Source: Paenibacillus brasilensis
Lineage (GTDB): Bacteria; Bacillota; Bacilli; Paenibacillales; Paenibacillaceae
Assembly: GCF_009363115.1 (NCBI RefSeq)
Contig: NZ_CP045298.1
Span: forward strand, 3,283,501-3,347,500
Length of the DNA stretch: 64,000 bases
Direction: 5' to 3'
Below, piece by piece: positions 25,540-35,300 of the stretch; the stretch's first letter is position 1; each line of letters starts with the position of its first letter. The position numbers and the translations under genes were made by a program. The notes beneath the pieces were generated by a model. That model did no database searches. It saw only the letters and a program-made list of their open reading frames with translations, and had not been told where the DNA came from.

Positions 25540-25655
25540 TAACTCAACTTTCGCACCTGGATAATCCTTGATACTGGATCAACTCTATGAAGGAGACTGA
25601 GCTTTCTCAGCTACATCAAGTGGGTGTTCACAAGACTAGCTGCGAAGTTGAGTTA
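25540..25655. repeat. Inverted repeat pair with hairpin-rich interior
   Basis: TAACTCAACTTTCGCA (25540-25555) is the near-complement of TGCGAAGTTGAGTTA (25641-25655), with one bulged base. The 85-base interior contains short hairpins (TTGAT-ACTG-GATCAA and CTGAG-CTTT-CTCAG). No gene fits in it. It may be a terminator-like structure, a small RNA, or a miniature element. Confidence 0.5.
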
Positions 25656-25696
25656 TGTAATATTAAGGCACAACAATGAACTAGGAGAATGCAGTG

Positions 25697-26191
25697 ATGG
25701 TCAATAGCATCTTTATAAAAGAGTATTCAAGCGAGTATCAATCACAGGTTGTCGATTTAATCTTGCATATTCAACAAAATGAATATGATATCGCCATAAC
25801 CAAGGAAGATCAGCCAGATCTGCTTGAAATTGAAAGCTTTTATCAGAGAGGTAACGGCAACTTCTGGGTAGCTCTAAGTGAAGGAACCGTAGTGGGGACT
25901 GTAGCTTTGTTAGATATTGGGGACCATAAGACAGCACTCAGAAAGATGTTTGTCAAACAGAGCTATAGAGGTCAAGCGTTTAATGTGTCGCATCAATTAT
26001 TGCATCATGCCATAGATTGGGCCAGGGAAAGGGCTATTGAAGAAATCTACCTTGGAACAACAACACAATTCGTAGCAGCTCATTGCTTTTATGAGAAGAA
26101 TGGCTTTGTTAGTATAGCTCTTGATGAATTGCCGGTTGGCTTTCCCGTTATGAAAGTGGATAAAAAGTTTTATAAATACGTCATTCATTAA
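25697..26191 (+). CDS. GNAT-family N-acetyltransferase
   Basis: A 164-residue acetyl-CoA-dependent acyltransferase. Motif A shows AALRK-like strand TALRKMFVKQSYRGQAF, with the R-G-Q of the acetyl-CoA pyrophosphate loop, though the canonical Q-x-x-G-x-G/A is altered to RGQAFNVS. Motif B is in HCFYEKNGFVSI. The acceptor is not predictable. ATG 25697 is eight bases after AGGAGA; the adjacent GTG 25694 is too close. A stable hairpin at 26194-26237 follows. Confidence 0.8.
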   Translation: MVNSIFIKEYSSEYQSQVVDLILHIQQNEYDIAITKEDQPDLLEIESFYQRGNGNFWVALSEGTVVGTVALLDIGDHKTALRKMFVKQSYRGQAFNVSHQLLHHAIDWARERAIEEIYLGTTTQFVAAHCFYEKNGFVSIALDELPVGFPVMKVDKKFYKYVIH

Positions 26192-26193
26192 TT

Positions 26194-26237
26194 GGTTTAA
26201 GCCGGGATGCTTCTGGATGACATCCTGGCTCAAAACC
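26194..26237 (+). terminator. Stem-loop after the acetyltransferase gene
   Basis: GGTTTAAGCCGGGATG pairs with CATCCTGGCTCAAAACC around an 11-base loop. There is no strong T-run, so it may be a weak terminator or stabilising 3' end. Confidence 0.5.
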
Positions 26238-26387
26238 TTAATTAGTAGTTCGCCGTGTCGTTCCGCTGCCGAGCGACAGCAAAAACCTCTGTTCAGCAGG
26301 AATTACTTTTGTTTAGGGTAGCCGTTTGCTAGAATGAAGAAGATTGTGTTAGTCACCGTTAACCATACTGCTGGGAGGGAAACAAGT

Positions 26388-27368
26388 ATGAGCCAAAAGA
26401 TTAAATGGGGAATTGTCGGCACGGGATGGATCTCTGATCAGTTTGTTGCGGATTTGGCGCATGTTACGAATGGAGAAGGGTATGCCGTTGGATCGCGCAC
26501 TATTGAAAGCGCTACCGATTTGCAGCCAAGCATCAATTGGCACGGGCTTACGGAAGCTACAAGGAATTAGTTCAGGATTCCGAGGTCGATGCTATTTACG
26601 TAGGTACTCCTCATCCTTTTCATACAGAAAATGTTCTGACAGCCCTCCGGGCGGGCAAAGCCGTCTTGTGTGAGAAGCCCTTCACTGTGAATAGCAAAGA
26701 GCTGGAGGAACTGATCAGCTTTGCGCGTGGAGCGTAAGCTATTTTTGATGGAAGCCATGTGGACACGCTTTTTGCCTCCGATTCGCCAAGTGCGAGAGTG
26801 GATACATAAGGGACGCATTCGAGATAAAGCTGGTTAAGGCGGAATTTGGTTTTCGTGTAGAATGGAACCCGGAGGGACGGCTTTTAAACCCTGAGCTGGG
26901 CGGAGGAGCTTTGTTGGACACGGGAATTTATCCGGTTTCTTTTGCTTCGATGATCTTCGGCCCTGAACCTGAGCATGTATGGAGTACCGCCCATATTGGG
27001 GAGACGGGCGTTGATGAGACATTTTCTATCCTGCTGGATTACGGCAACGGACGCACGGCTATGCTTAACGGAGCGGTTCGTCTCGGACTGACGAATGAAG
27101 CCTATATCATGGAACCAAGGGCTATATTCACATTCCGTCCTTCCTGAACAGCACATCGGCCACTTTAGTTGTGGATGGTGAAGAAGCGCACCACTTCCAG
27201 GATGACCGTGTTTTTACAGGATACGCCTTTGAAGCAGAAGAAGTGGGGCGCTGCCTGAACGAAGGCTTGCTCGAAAGCTCTATTATTTCTTTGGATGAAT
27301 CACTAGGGATTATGAAGCTAATGGATCAGATTCGCGCACAGTGGGGACTTCGGTATCCGTTTGAATAA
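26388..27368 (+). pseudogene. Gfo/Idh/MocA oxidoreductase pseudogene with four frameshifts
   Basis: The start is normal (GGGAGGG, then ATG 26388) and reads KIKWGIVGTGWISDQF. Homology then hops frame four times. A base is lost near 26521 (before ARAYGSYKELVQDSEVDA), another break is near 26725 (before KLFLMEAMWTRFLPP), another near 26820 (before IKLVKAEFGFRVEW) and another near 27108 (before YGTKGYIHIPSF). It ends GLRYPFE at 27368. CEKPF, the family lysine motif, is in the second segment. Repaired, it would be about 325 residues and full-length. Four indels in one gene, with the frame intact in the neighbouring genes, indicates true decay rather than sequencing error. Confidence 0.85.
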
Positions 27369-27566
27369 TCACGTCAATTCCAGGGACATTTCCGGTTCTC
27401 TGGGATTTTTTTGTTTTTATCGTTGTATTCTCATACATCATATATTCCAATTTTGAAATAGCGACTTTGGTCGCACGCGATGAACCGGCATGGAAAGATC
27501 TCATCCTGTGGGACATATGAATCATTTTTTATGATTGAAAATAGTTAAGAAAACGTCATTTAAAAG

Positions 27567-27595
27567 TTACAAAAATGTAATTTTATCATTAGTTA
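27567..27595 (+). promoter_or_regulatory. Promoter of the GH30 gene
   Basis: TTACAA (27567-27572), a 17-base spacer and TAGTTA (27590-27595). Transcription would start at about 27602, giving a leader of about 25 bases. Confidence 0.45.
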
Positions 27596-27601
27596 AACAA
27601 A

Positions 27602-27616
27602 TTGTTAGCGTTCTCT
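27602..27616 (+). promoter_or_regulatory. cre-like (CcpA) site at the GH30 start
   Basis: TTGTTAGCGTTCTCT matches the cre consensus WTGNAANCGNWNNCW with one mismatch. It coincides with the expected transcription start, where CcpA binding represses. Confidence 0.4.
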
Positions 27617-27626
27617 TTTTGTGAAG

Positions 27627-29153
27627 ATGAAGAAACTCCAAAAGCAACGACGCTCTAACCTCTGGCTGCTCGTAGCTGCAGCTGCAATTTTGGTCTTTGC
27701 TGTTCTGGTTAGTGTGGCTATACAGAATGTTCCGAAGCAGGAAGCTGAGCATGATGTCAGCATGTGGCTAACAACACCGGACCCGGCGAATCGCCTAACG
27801 CAACAAGCCCCCATCCATTGGGAAAATGACAATAGTAAGGAAAGTAAAGAAAAAGCAGCGAATTCGGATACACTGACGGTGGAAGTGAAGCCGGATATTC
27901 GTTACCAACAGATGGAAGGGTTTGGCGCAGCGGTGTCCGGATCGTCTGCTTACCTGATGAACCATGGCATGTCTGCAAATCAGCGTGATCAGTTGTTAAA
28001 TGATTTGTTTACCGCCAGTGGCATTCAACTGAGCTATATTCGCCATACCATTGGGGCATCTGATTATTCGGTGAATGAACAGGGGCAGCCTGGCAGCTAT
28101 ACCTATGATGATGTGACAACAGGCAAGGACTATGAGTTGAAGCACTTCTCCATTGCCAAGGATCGGGATGTGGTTGATGTGCTGCAGCAAATCCTGAGAA
28201 GAAACCAGAATCTGCGGATTATGGGGACGCCATGGACTGCCCCGCCCTGGATGAAATACGGGGAGCAGATATATAATGGCTGGTATTTGGATTATACCGA
28301 TCCACGTGTCTACTCGGCGTATGCTGACTATTTTGTACGTTATATAAAGGCTTATGCAAACGAGGGGATTCCAATTCAGGCGATCTCCATTCAAAATGAA
28401 CCGGAATTTACTACGTCCAAGTATCCCAGCATGAGTATGGGAGCAGCAGAGCAGGCGAAATTTATCAAGCAATACCTGGGCCCTGCCTTAAGTCAAAATC
28501 ATTTGTCCACCCCAATTATTGCCTTTGACCATAATTGGGATACAGGGAGCAGTTATGCCAAGACTGTACTTGGCGATGAGCAGGCCCGAAGTTATACGCA
28601 TGGTACGGCTTTTCATTGCTACAAAGGGGAGCCCACAGCGATGACAGATGTGCATCAGGCTTTTCCAGATAAGCCTGTTTTCATGACAGAATGCAGCGGA
28701 GGAGCGTGGAGTTCAGGGTTTGGGGATAATTTGAGCTGGGATATGTCCAAGCTTATCATTGGTGCACCTCGAAACTGGGCACAAAACGTGCTTTTCTGGA
28801 AAATTGCACTTGATCCGTCCGGCGGTCCAACCAATGGTGGCTGCACCAACTGTCGAGGTGTAGTGACCATCGACCCGTTAAGCGGAGCCGTTACGAAAAA
28901 TGTGGAATACTATGCGATGGGTCATGCCAGTAAATTCGTCCGTCCGGGTGCGATACGCATTGATTCTACACATTATAGCGGAAGTATCGAAACGGTCGCT
29001 TACCGCAATCCCGATGGTACGCTTGTTCTGATTGCTGCCAATACAGGAGCGAACAAAAAGACCTTTAAGGTTCGGCAGGGAAGCAACGTTTTCACAGCTG
29101 CACTTCCATCCAAGTCGGCGGCTACCTTTCAATGGAATCCTGCGGCTTCATGA
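27627..29153 (+). CDS. GH30-family glycoside hydrolase (glucosylceramidase/xylanase type)
   Basis: A 508-residue extracytoplasmic glycosidase. An N-terminal hydrophobic helix (about residues 12-32) has no obvious signal-peptidase site, so it may be membrane-anchored. The (beta/alpha)8 domain shows MEGFGAAVSGSSAY, MGTPWTAPPWMK, the acid/base Glu in IQNEPEF (E258) and the nucleophile Glu in MTECSGG (E355), the GH30 signatures. The C-terminal beta-sandwich (VLIAANTGANKKTFKV) is typical of the family. Members cleave beta-glucosidic, beta-xylosidic or beta-1,6-glucan links, and the subfamily is not certain. No Shine-Dalgarno precedes ATG 27627 or GTG 27621; the leader is very short. A promoter (27567-27595) and cre-like site point to carbon control. 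Confidence 0.88.
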   Translation: MKKLQKQRRSNLWLLVAAAAILVFAVLVSVAIQNVPKQEAEHDVSMWLTTPDPANRLTQQAPIHWENDNSKESKEKAANSDTLTVEVKPDIRYQQMEGFGAAVSGSSAYLMNHGMSANQRDQLLNDLFTASGIQLSYIRHTIGASDYSVNEQGQPGSYTYDDVTTGKDYELKHFSIAKDRDVVDVLQQILRRNQNLRIMGTPWTAPPWMKYGEQIYNGWYLDYTDPRVYSAYADYFVRYIKAYANEGIPIQAISIQNEPEFTTSKYPSMSMGAAEQAKFIKQYLGPALSQNHLSTPIIAFDHNWDTGSSYAKTVLGDEQARSYTHGTAFHCYKGEPTAMTDVHQAFPDKPVFMTECSGGAWSSGFGDNLSWDMSKLIIGAPRNWAQNVLFWKIALDPSGGPTNGGCTNCRGVVTIDPLSGAVTKNVEYYAMGHASKFVRPGAIRIDSTHYSGSIETVAYRNPDGTLVLIAANTGANKKTFKVRQGSNVFTAALPSKSAATFQWNPAAS

Positions 29154-29186
29154 TATGGCTTCACAATAACGTTTATAGAAGATTTT

Positions 29187-29222
29187 AGAGCGTTTGGTCC
29201 AATGGGCTGAGCGCTCTTTTTT
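29187..29222 (+). terminator. Terminator after the GH30 gene
   Basis: AGAGCG pairs with CGCTCT around a long loop, followed by TTTTTTTC. Confidence 0.65.
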
Positions 29223-29346
29223 TCATTTGCAGCAAGACCAAACTGCAAAAAAATAAAATTTTAACATTGTTCAGAATCGGTTCAGAGGCGGGTGATAAGA
29301 TCTTTTCACTAATAAAAAGAATGAACCGTTTACGGGGGAGAGTCTG

Positions 29347-32262
29347 ATGAATCAACAAACAAATAAAGAATGGCACAAAGTGCTGATGGTGACGTTGCTG
29401 GCGGGTATGGCATGGGGACCACAGCTTGCTCATGCGAACGTAGCAGGGGAAACATCAACGATGGTAACCAAAGCTAATACAGTAGCTTTTACAGATCAAT
29501 CCAGTATGTCATCCCAGGCGCTGCAGGCGGTACAGGAGGCTGTGAAGCAAGGACTAATTACCGGCTATCCAGACGGTTCTTTCCGCCCGGATCAACCATT
29601 GACGCGCAAGGAAATGGCAGCTTTGCTAGCTAATGCGCTTAAGCTCGACATAGCAGGGAAAACAGTAGCGTTTAAGGATACGCAGGGTAGCTGGGCGGCT
29701 TCTTATATCGAAGCGGTACGTGCAGCAGGTTTAATGAACGGGGATGAATCTGGCTCCTTCCGTCCGGATGCTCCGGTGAGCCGCGAGGAATTGGCAGCGA
29801 TTTTGGTAAGGGCCGTTGGAGGAACTCAGGTTCAAGGCGGTGATGCTCAGGACATTTCCGATGGAGAACAGGTGAGCGCATGGGCCAAAAGCAATGTAGA
29901 AGCAGCTCTCAAGCTGGGGTTGATGGATACATCCAATCATCGGTTTGATTCTAAAGTACAGGTAAAGCGCCAGGATATCGCGGCCTTTCTGGTAAATGTG
30001 TTCCAATCCGGTGAGCGGACAGGAATCCTTTCTCGGATTGACGGAGATATTGCCTACATGGATGGAAAGCCATATTTGATCGGCAAGCAATTGAAGCAAC
30101 TGTTCGGAGCGGATAATACAGCGGCGCTTCAAGGGGCTACCCTGACCTATCAGGCGGCAAACCGGAATGTAGCTGATCTGTCGGCGCTCCAAATTGTGCA
30201 AAGCGGCACAGCTGAACATCCGGTGACCTTGTATGGCAAAGGAACAGATTTTAAAGGCAAGTTAGCTATTGCAGCGGATTATGTGCATATTCAAGGCGAT
30301 ATGTTACCTCAGGTAACGTTGATGCAGGGTGCCAAAAATGTAGAGATTCATGCAGACGTAAACGAAATGATTGTAGATACGCATGAGCCAGTACAGATTC
30401 AGGGGAGTGGAGTATGGCAGCAGCTTAAATTGAATTTTGCCGATACACAGGTGCGTCTCGCCAATGGTATTCAGACAGTACAGACCCGCCTTGCGGATCG
30501 GGGAACAGAGACACAAATTATACGTGATACCACATTGGATACTTCCCCGGATTCATCTTCAACAAGCACGAAAAAGAGTTCATCCGGCGGCGGTGGCGGT
30601 TCTACAACAAATCCAACGCCGACACCTAATCATGCACCTGTCTCAGCCATAGTTCCTGCCGATCAGTCTGCCATTTTGGGCTCCGGGGATACACTGGTGG
30701 ATTTGAAAAATGTGTTTTTTGATGCGGATCAGGACGAGCTGTCGTATCATGCGGTCACTTCGGATGTATACGTAGCAGAAGCAGAAGTAGCTAGTAAACA
30801 GCTTGCGTTAAAGCCTAAATCGGCGGGAAGCACGCAGGTGTTTGTTACGGCAGAGGATGGAAAAGGCGGCAAAGCGAGCGTATTTTTCACATATACAGTA
30901 ACCAGTTCTACTTACGAGGTGGACGTTAATCACAGTCCTGTCGCAAGCAGAAGCCTAAATGATGTTTCTTTGCTTTTAAATGAAGGCGGCCAGCAGCTCA
31001 GTCTGTCTGATTTGTTTAACGATGAGGATGGCGATGCGTTGACCTACACGGTGGAATCAGCTTCGCCAGAAGTGGCTACAGGAAAAGTTACAGGCGATCA
31101 GCTTATGCTTACACCACTTCAAACCGGCATGAGCCCGATGACGATAACAGCGCATGACGGTAAAGGCGGCACGACATCACTTCAGTTTGTTGTTATCGTG
31201 AATTCGCCTTTGCCTGATCCGCAGCCTGTGAATCACATGCCTGTCGCTTTGCCTCATATACCTTTCATAATTGCCAATGTACTGCAAGACAAGCTGATGC
31301 TCTATCCAGGCACGTTATTCATGGATGAGGATGGCGATACATTGACGTATACCATCACTTCCTCCAATCCCCAGGTAGGCAGTGTGGTGGAGAATGAAGA
31401 AGGATCATTTGTAGCGCTGCATAGTACGGGGGCGACGACAATTGAAATTACGGCAAACGATGGTCGTGGAGGCGTATCCTCCACTTCATATATGTTACAA
31501 GTCGTAGGCCCTCTACCTGATAATCATACTCCAGTGGTAGCCAATGCACCTGCACCTCAATTTATGGACCCGGGGGATGGTCAGCAGACATTACAGATGG
31601 ATACTATATTCTCGGATGCCGATGGAGACCCGCTGACCTATAGCGTAGTATCTTCTGATCCATCAGTTGCAGTAGTGCAGGTACAAGGGAGTGCTCTCTT
31701 CGTTCAACCCTTAAATAACGGTACGGCGTTGCTTACGCTCGCGGCAAATGACGGCCGTGGGGGAACAGTGTCCTTCCCGCTTCCAGTGATCGTGGAGAAA
31801 AAAGATTTGTTTATATCCGAAGTCGTATGGCAGGGGGAACCGGATTACCTGGATCAGGCGATTGAATTGTACAATCCTACCAACAGGCCTATGGAAAAAA
31901 ATAGAATTCGGATTGAGCGATCCGATCAACCAGAGCAGATTATCATCAATGCCAATGACGGAGATGTGATCATGCCTGGACAAACGTTTGTGATTGCAAA
32001 TGACCTCAGTTCGTACGAATCAGCGGACTGGTATTATACCTTCCTGCAGTTACAACATAATCCGGAGCCCGTTACGCTTAAACTGTATTACGATAATATG
32101 CTCATGGACATTGCAACAATTAGTCAAGGACAAGCTCTTGGAAGGAACAGCGGTACGATCATTGGCAATGCGGATCAATATCAAGCAGGCGAATGGATTA
32201 TCGAGGGAACGAGCAACTCCCCTGTCAATTTAGGCGACTATTTAGGGCGATTACACCCTTAA
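29347..32262 (+). CDS. SLH-anchored surface protein with cadherin-like repeats and a C-terminal lamin-tail-like domain
   Basis: A 971-residue secreted protein. The signal peptide runs from residue 1 to about 30 (LAGMAWGPQLAHA). Three SLH motifs follow (around 55-220): GLITGYPDGSFRPDQPLTRKE, GLMNGDESGSFRPDAPVSREE and a third degenerate copy. They bind pyruvylated secondary cell-wall polymer. A Gly/Ser/Thr linker comes next. Then four repeats begin N-H-x-P-V and carry F-x-D-x-D-x-D-x-L-x-Y and NDG-R-GG motifs, as in calcium-binding cadherin-like (CADG) modules. The last 150 residues, from KDLFISEVVWQG to LGDYLG, resemble a lamin-tail (LTD) fold. The site before ATG 29347 is GGGGGAG. It is followed 79 bases later by a larger paralogue. 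Confidence 0.82.
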   Translation: MNQQTNKEWHKVLMVTLLAGMAWGPQLAHANVAGETSTMVTKANTVAFTDQSSMSSQALQAVQEAVKQGLITGYPDGSFRPDQPLTRKEMAALLANALKLDIAGKTVAFKDTQGSWAASYIEAVRAAGLMNGDESGSFRPDAPVSREELAAILVRAVGGTQVQGGDAQDISDGEQVSAWAKSNVEAALKLGLMDTSNHRFDSKVQVKRQDIAAFLVNVFQSGERTGILSRIDGDIAYMDGKPYLIGKQLKQLFGADNTAALQGATLTYQAANRNVADLSALQIVQSGTAEHPVTLYGKGTDFKGKLAIAADYVHIQGDMLPQVTLMQGAKNVEIHADVNEMIVDTHEPVQIQGSGVWQQLKLNFADTQVRLANGIQTVQTRLADRGTETQIIRDTTLDTSPDSSSTSTKKSSSGGGGGSTTNPTPTPNHAPVSAIVPADQSAILGSGDTLVDLKNVFFDADQDELSYHAVTSDVYVAEAEVASKQLALKPKSAGSTQVFVTAEDGKGGKASVFFTYTVTSSTYEVDVNHSPVASRSLNDVSLLLNEGGQQLSLSDLFNDEDGDALTYTVESASPEVATGKVTGDQLMLTPLQTGMSPMTITAHDGKGGTTSLQFVVIVNSPLPDPQPVNHMPVALPHIPFIIANVLQDKLMLYPGTLFMDEDGDTLTYTITSSNPQVGSVVENEEGSFVALHSTGATTIEITANDGRGGVSSTSYMLQVVGPLPDNHTPVVANAPAPQFMDPGDGQQTLQMDTIFSDADGDPLTYSVVSSDPSVAVVQVQGSALFVQPLNNGTALLTLAANDGRGGTVSFPLPVIVEKKDLFISEVVWQGEPDYLDQAIELYNPTNRPMEKNRIRIERSDQPEQIIINANDGDVIMPGQTFVIANDLSSYESADWYYTFLQLQHNPEPVTLKLYYDNMLMDIATISQGQALGRNSGTIIGNADQYQAGEWIIEGTSNSPVNLGDYLGRLHP

Positions 32263-32341
32263 AATGGGTGTGCTCTAGAAACAATCATCACTTATATGAC
32301 ATTGTAACTTTTACATTTTATTGATTGGGGAGAGTCGCACC

Positions 32342-35300
32342 ATGAGAAATAAACAATTAACCGCCCAGCTTGCAGCTGCTTTACTGCTGCTGACCCCTGC
32401 TGTTCCAGTCGGGACAGCGCAGGCGGCAGTGTCTTCGGCTGATGCAGCCTCTGTATCCACGGCGTCCATAGGCAAGAGTCCCAGCCCTTGGAAGGATGTG
32501 CAGCAGCTTACAGCACAGCAATTGGAACAGCTGCAAAAGGCCCGTGAACTCGGGATCATCCAAGGTGATCCGGCTGGAACACTCAGACCTGAGCAGAAGC
32601 TCACCCGTCAGGAGCTAGCCGTGCTGCTGGTCAAAGCATTACAGCTTCCGACCGGCAATTTGGACGGTGCTGCCTCCTTCACGGACGTGCCCGCCAATAG
32701 TTGGAGCCGTCCGGCAATAGAGGCAGCCCGCAAGGCCGGGCTGCTGCAGGGCGACGCCGACGGACGCTTTCGTCCGAATGACCTGATCAGCGCCCAGGAA
32801 CTGGTCGCGCTGCTGGTCAGGTCTGCCGGGACGAATACGCCTGCGGATACGTCTGCCAGCACAACCGCCACGTCGTCGGCACAGACGTTGCCGACGACGT
32901 GGAAGGAAGCCAGCCCGTGGGCGGCCCCGCTGATTCGGGCGGCGCTCAGTGACGGGCTGATGAGCGAATTTGGCGGAAGCCTTCACGCCAAAGACTCGGT
33001 AAGCCGCGTAGATGCGGTCAGCCTGCTCGTATCTGCCCTGTTTCCGCAGGAGCGTGCCTCGCAGCTCCAGGGAATCGACGGCCAGCAGATACGGATCAAT
33101 GGCATCGCTTATGACGTGGCAGAGCCGCTGCGCGGCATTTTTCACGCGGATAATCAGGCCGCGTTGCGTGGCGCAGGCATCCGTTTCCATGCCACAGGCC
33201 GGACGGTGGACAAGGTCACTTGGCTGGAACTTCGCAGCAGCGGGACTCCGGCCGGTAACGGCGAAGCGGAGTTCAGTGGGAACGTTGTGCTGGATGGGCA
33301 TGGCTCCACCCTGAACGGAGATTTGGTAGTCGCCGGGGATTTTACATCGGTGCTGCATCTGAAAGTGGAGCAGCAGCTAACGGTGGATGCCCGGGTGCAG
33401 CAGGATTTTTATGCACAGGATGTACAGGTGCAGGGACAGACCCATATTAACGGCGGAGATAACAATACAGTCGTATTTGATAGCTCGACTTTGACGCAAA
33501 TGGATGTCACAAAGCCTGAGGTTCATGTCGTACTCAGCGGCACGGCAAGCGCGACTGTTATGAACGTACAATCCAATGCGAGCATTGAAGTAGGCACGGC
33601 TGCTTCATTGTCACAGCTGAATATTAATGAAGGGACGGACAACGTCAGCCTTCAGGGGACGGTTCCAACCGTTCAAGTAACTGGCAGTCAGCCCGTTGAA
33701 ATGACAGGCAACAGCACGATCCAGCAGTTGACCGTCAGTGGGACAGGAGCCTTGCAATTAAAAAATACGGGGAGTATTGAAAACCTGCAAGTCAGCAATC
33801 CGGCAGCTACGGTCAATGTGAGTGGAAATATACAGGTATCCGCCCTCACACTCGGGACCGGAGTAGCTTCCAATGCGGTTACGGGTTTAGCTGTCACAAG
33901 CGTAACAGGTACATCTTCATCTTCTGGAGGCTCATCAGGCTCATCCAGCGCTGCTAACCGCTCACCGGAGGTTGTAAACGCTTCTGTCGAGCGTGTAATT
34001 ACGGAAGGCACGGGTGAGCAATTATACGATTTGCGTCAATTCTTTACCGACCCGGACAGGGATGTTTTGACCTTTTCGGCCGCTTCTCTTCAATCCGGCG
34101 TGGTACGGGCATCTGTGTCAGGCAATACCTTAAAGCTTACGCCTGTTAGTGTCGGCAAAGCATCCATCAGTGTATCGGCTAATGATGGACGCGGAAAAAG
34201 GATATCGTCCACCTTCAAGATTACCGTGAATGGCCTGCCTGTATCTACAGGTATACCAGCTCAGGATCTTACTGTGGGGCAGTCCGATGCTGTACTGCAT
34301 TTGAACGACTATATTCAGGACCCGGAAAATGCCGCCTTAACGTATCAGGTTACTGTTGATCATCCTGCTGTAGCGTCGGCGGTGCTTGCGGGAGATGAAT
34401 TGCGTCTCAGTCCGCTTCATGCGGGCAGTACAATCGTTCATGTCACTGCCAATGACGGACAGCAAGGGGAGGACGGCAGCACAGGGCAAAAGCAGATTGA
34501 TTTCAATTTGACGGTTCAGGGCGCTCCGAACCATGCTCCGCAAGGACAGACGCCTCAACCGTTAACCGTAACTTTGGGTCAGCCGAATTCAATGCTGGAC
34601 CTCGGGGCGGTATTTACGGATGCAGATAGCGATCCGTTGGTATTCACAGCGGCCAGTGCGGATACGTCCATCGTGCAGACTTCCATCACAGGCCACCAGC
34701 TTACCTTGCAATCGCTGCAACCGGGGAGTACCAGCATTACCTTGACGGCAGACGACAGCAAGGGGGGAACAGCCATCGTTACCTTGATCGTCACGGTTTT
34801 GCCAATCCCCAATAGCAGCCCGGTGGTAACCCATGCACCCAACGCTGTACATCTGATTTTAGGCAAGGCTGACGGCACAGTGGATCTGTCCACCATTTTT
34901 GCAGACCCGGACCATGATTCGCTCAGGTATGAAATCAGTTCTTCTGCCCCGGCTGTAGCTGATGCTATGCTTCAAAATGATCAGCTTGTCATTCATGGGC
35001 TGGCTGCCGGCAGTACAATCATTACGATTACTGCTACAGACGGCAGAGGCGGAGAGATTAGCACAGACTTACAGGTTCATCTATTAGAAAATGCAGTGAT
35101 TGCAGCTATCCCTGAGCAATTGCTTCAATTGGAAAATCCTGCGCCAGAACTGGATCTGTCGCCGTTCCTATTGAATTGGGACCTGGCTTCTCTTTCTGTG
35201 ACAGCGGACACGTATGACCCGGGTATTGCTACGGCCCATATGAACGGTCAGAAGCTGCAGCTAAACCCGGTCAGTGTAGGGACCACCAGTGTAACACTGA

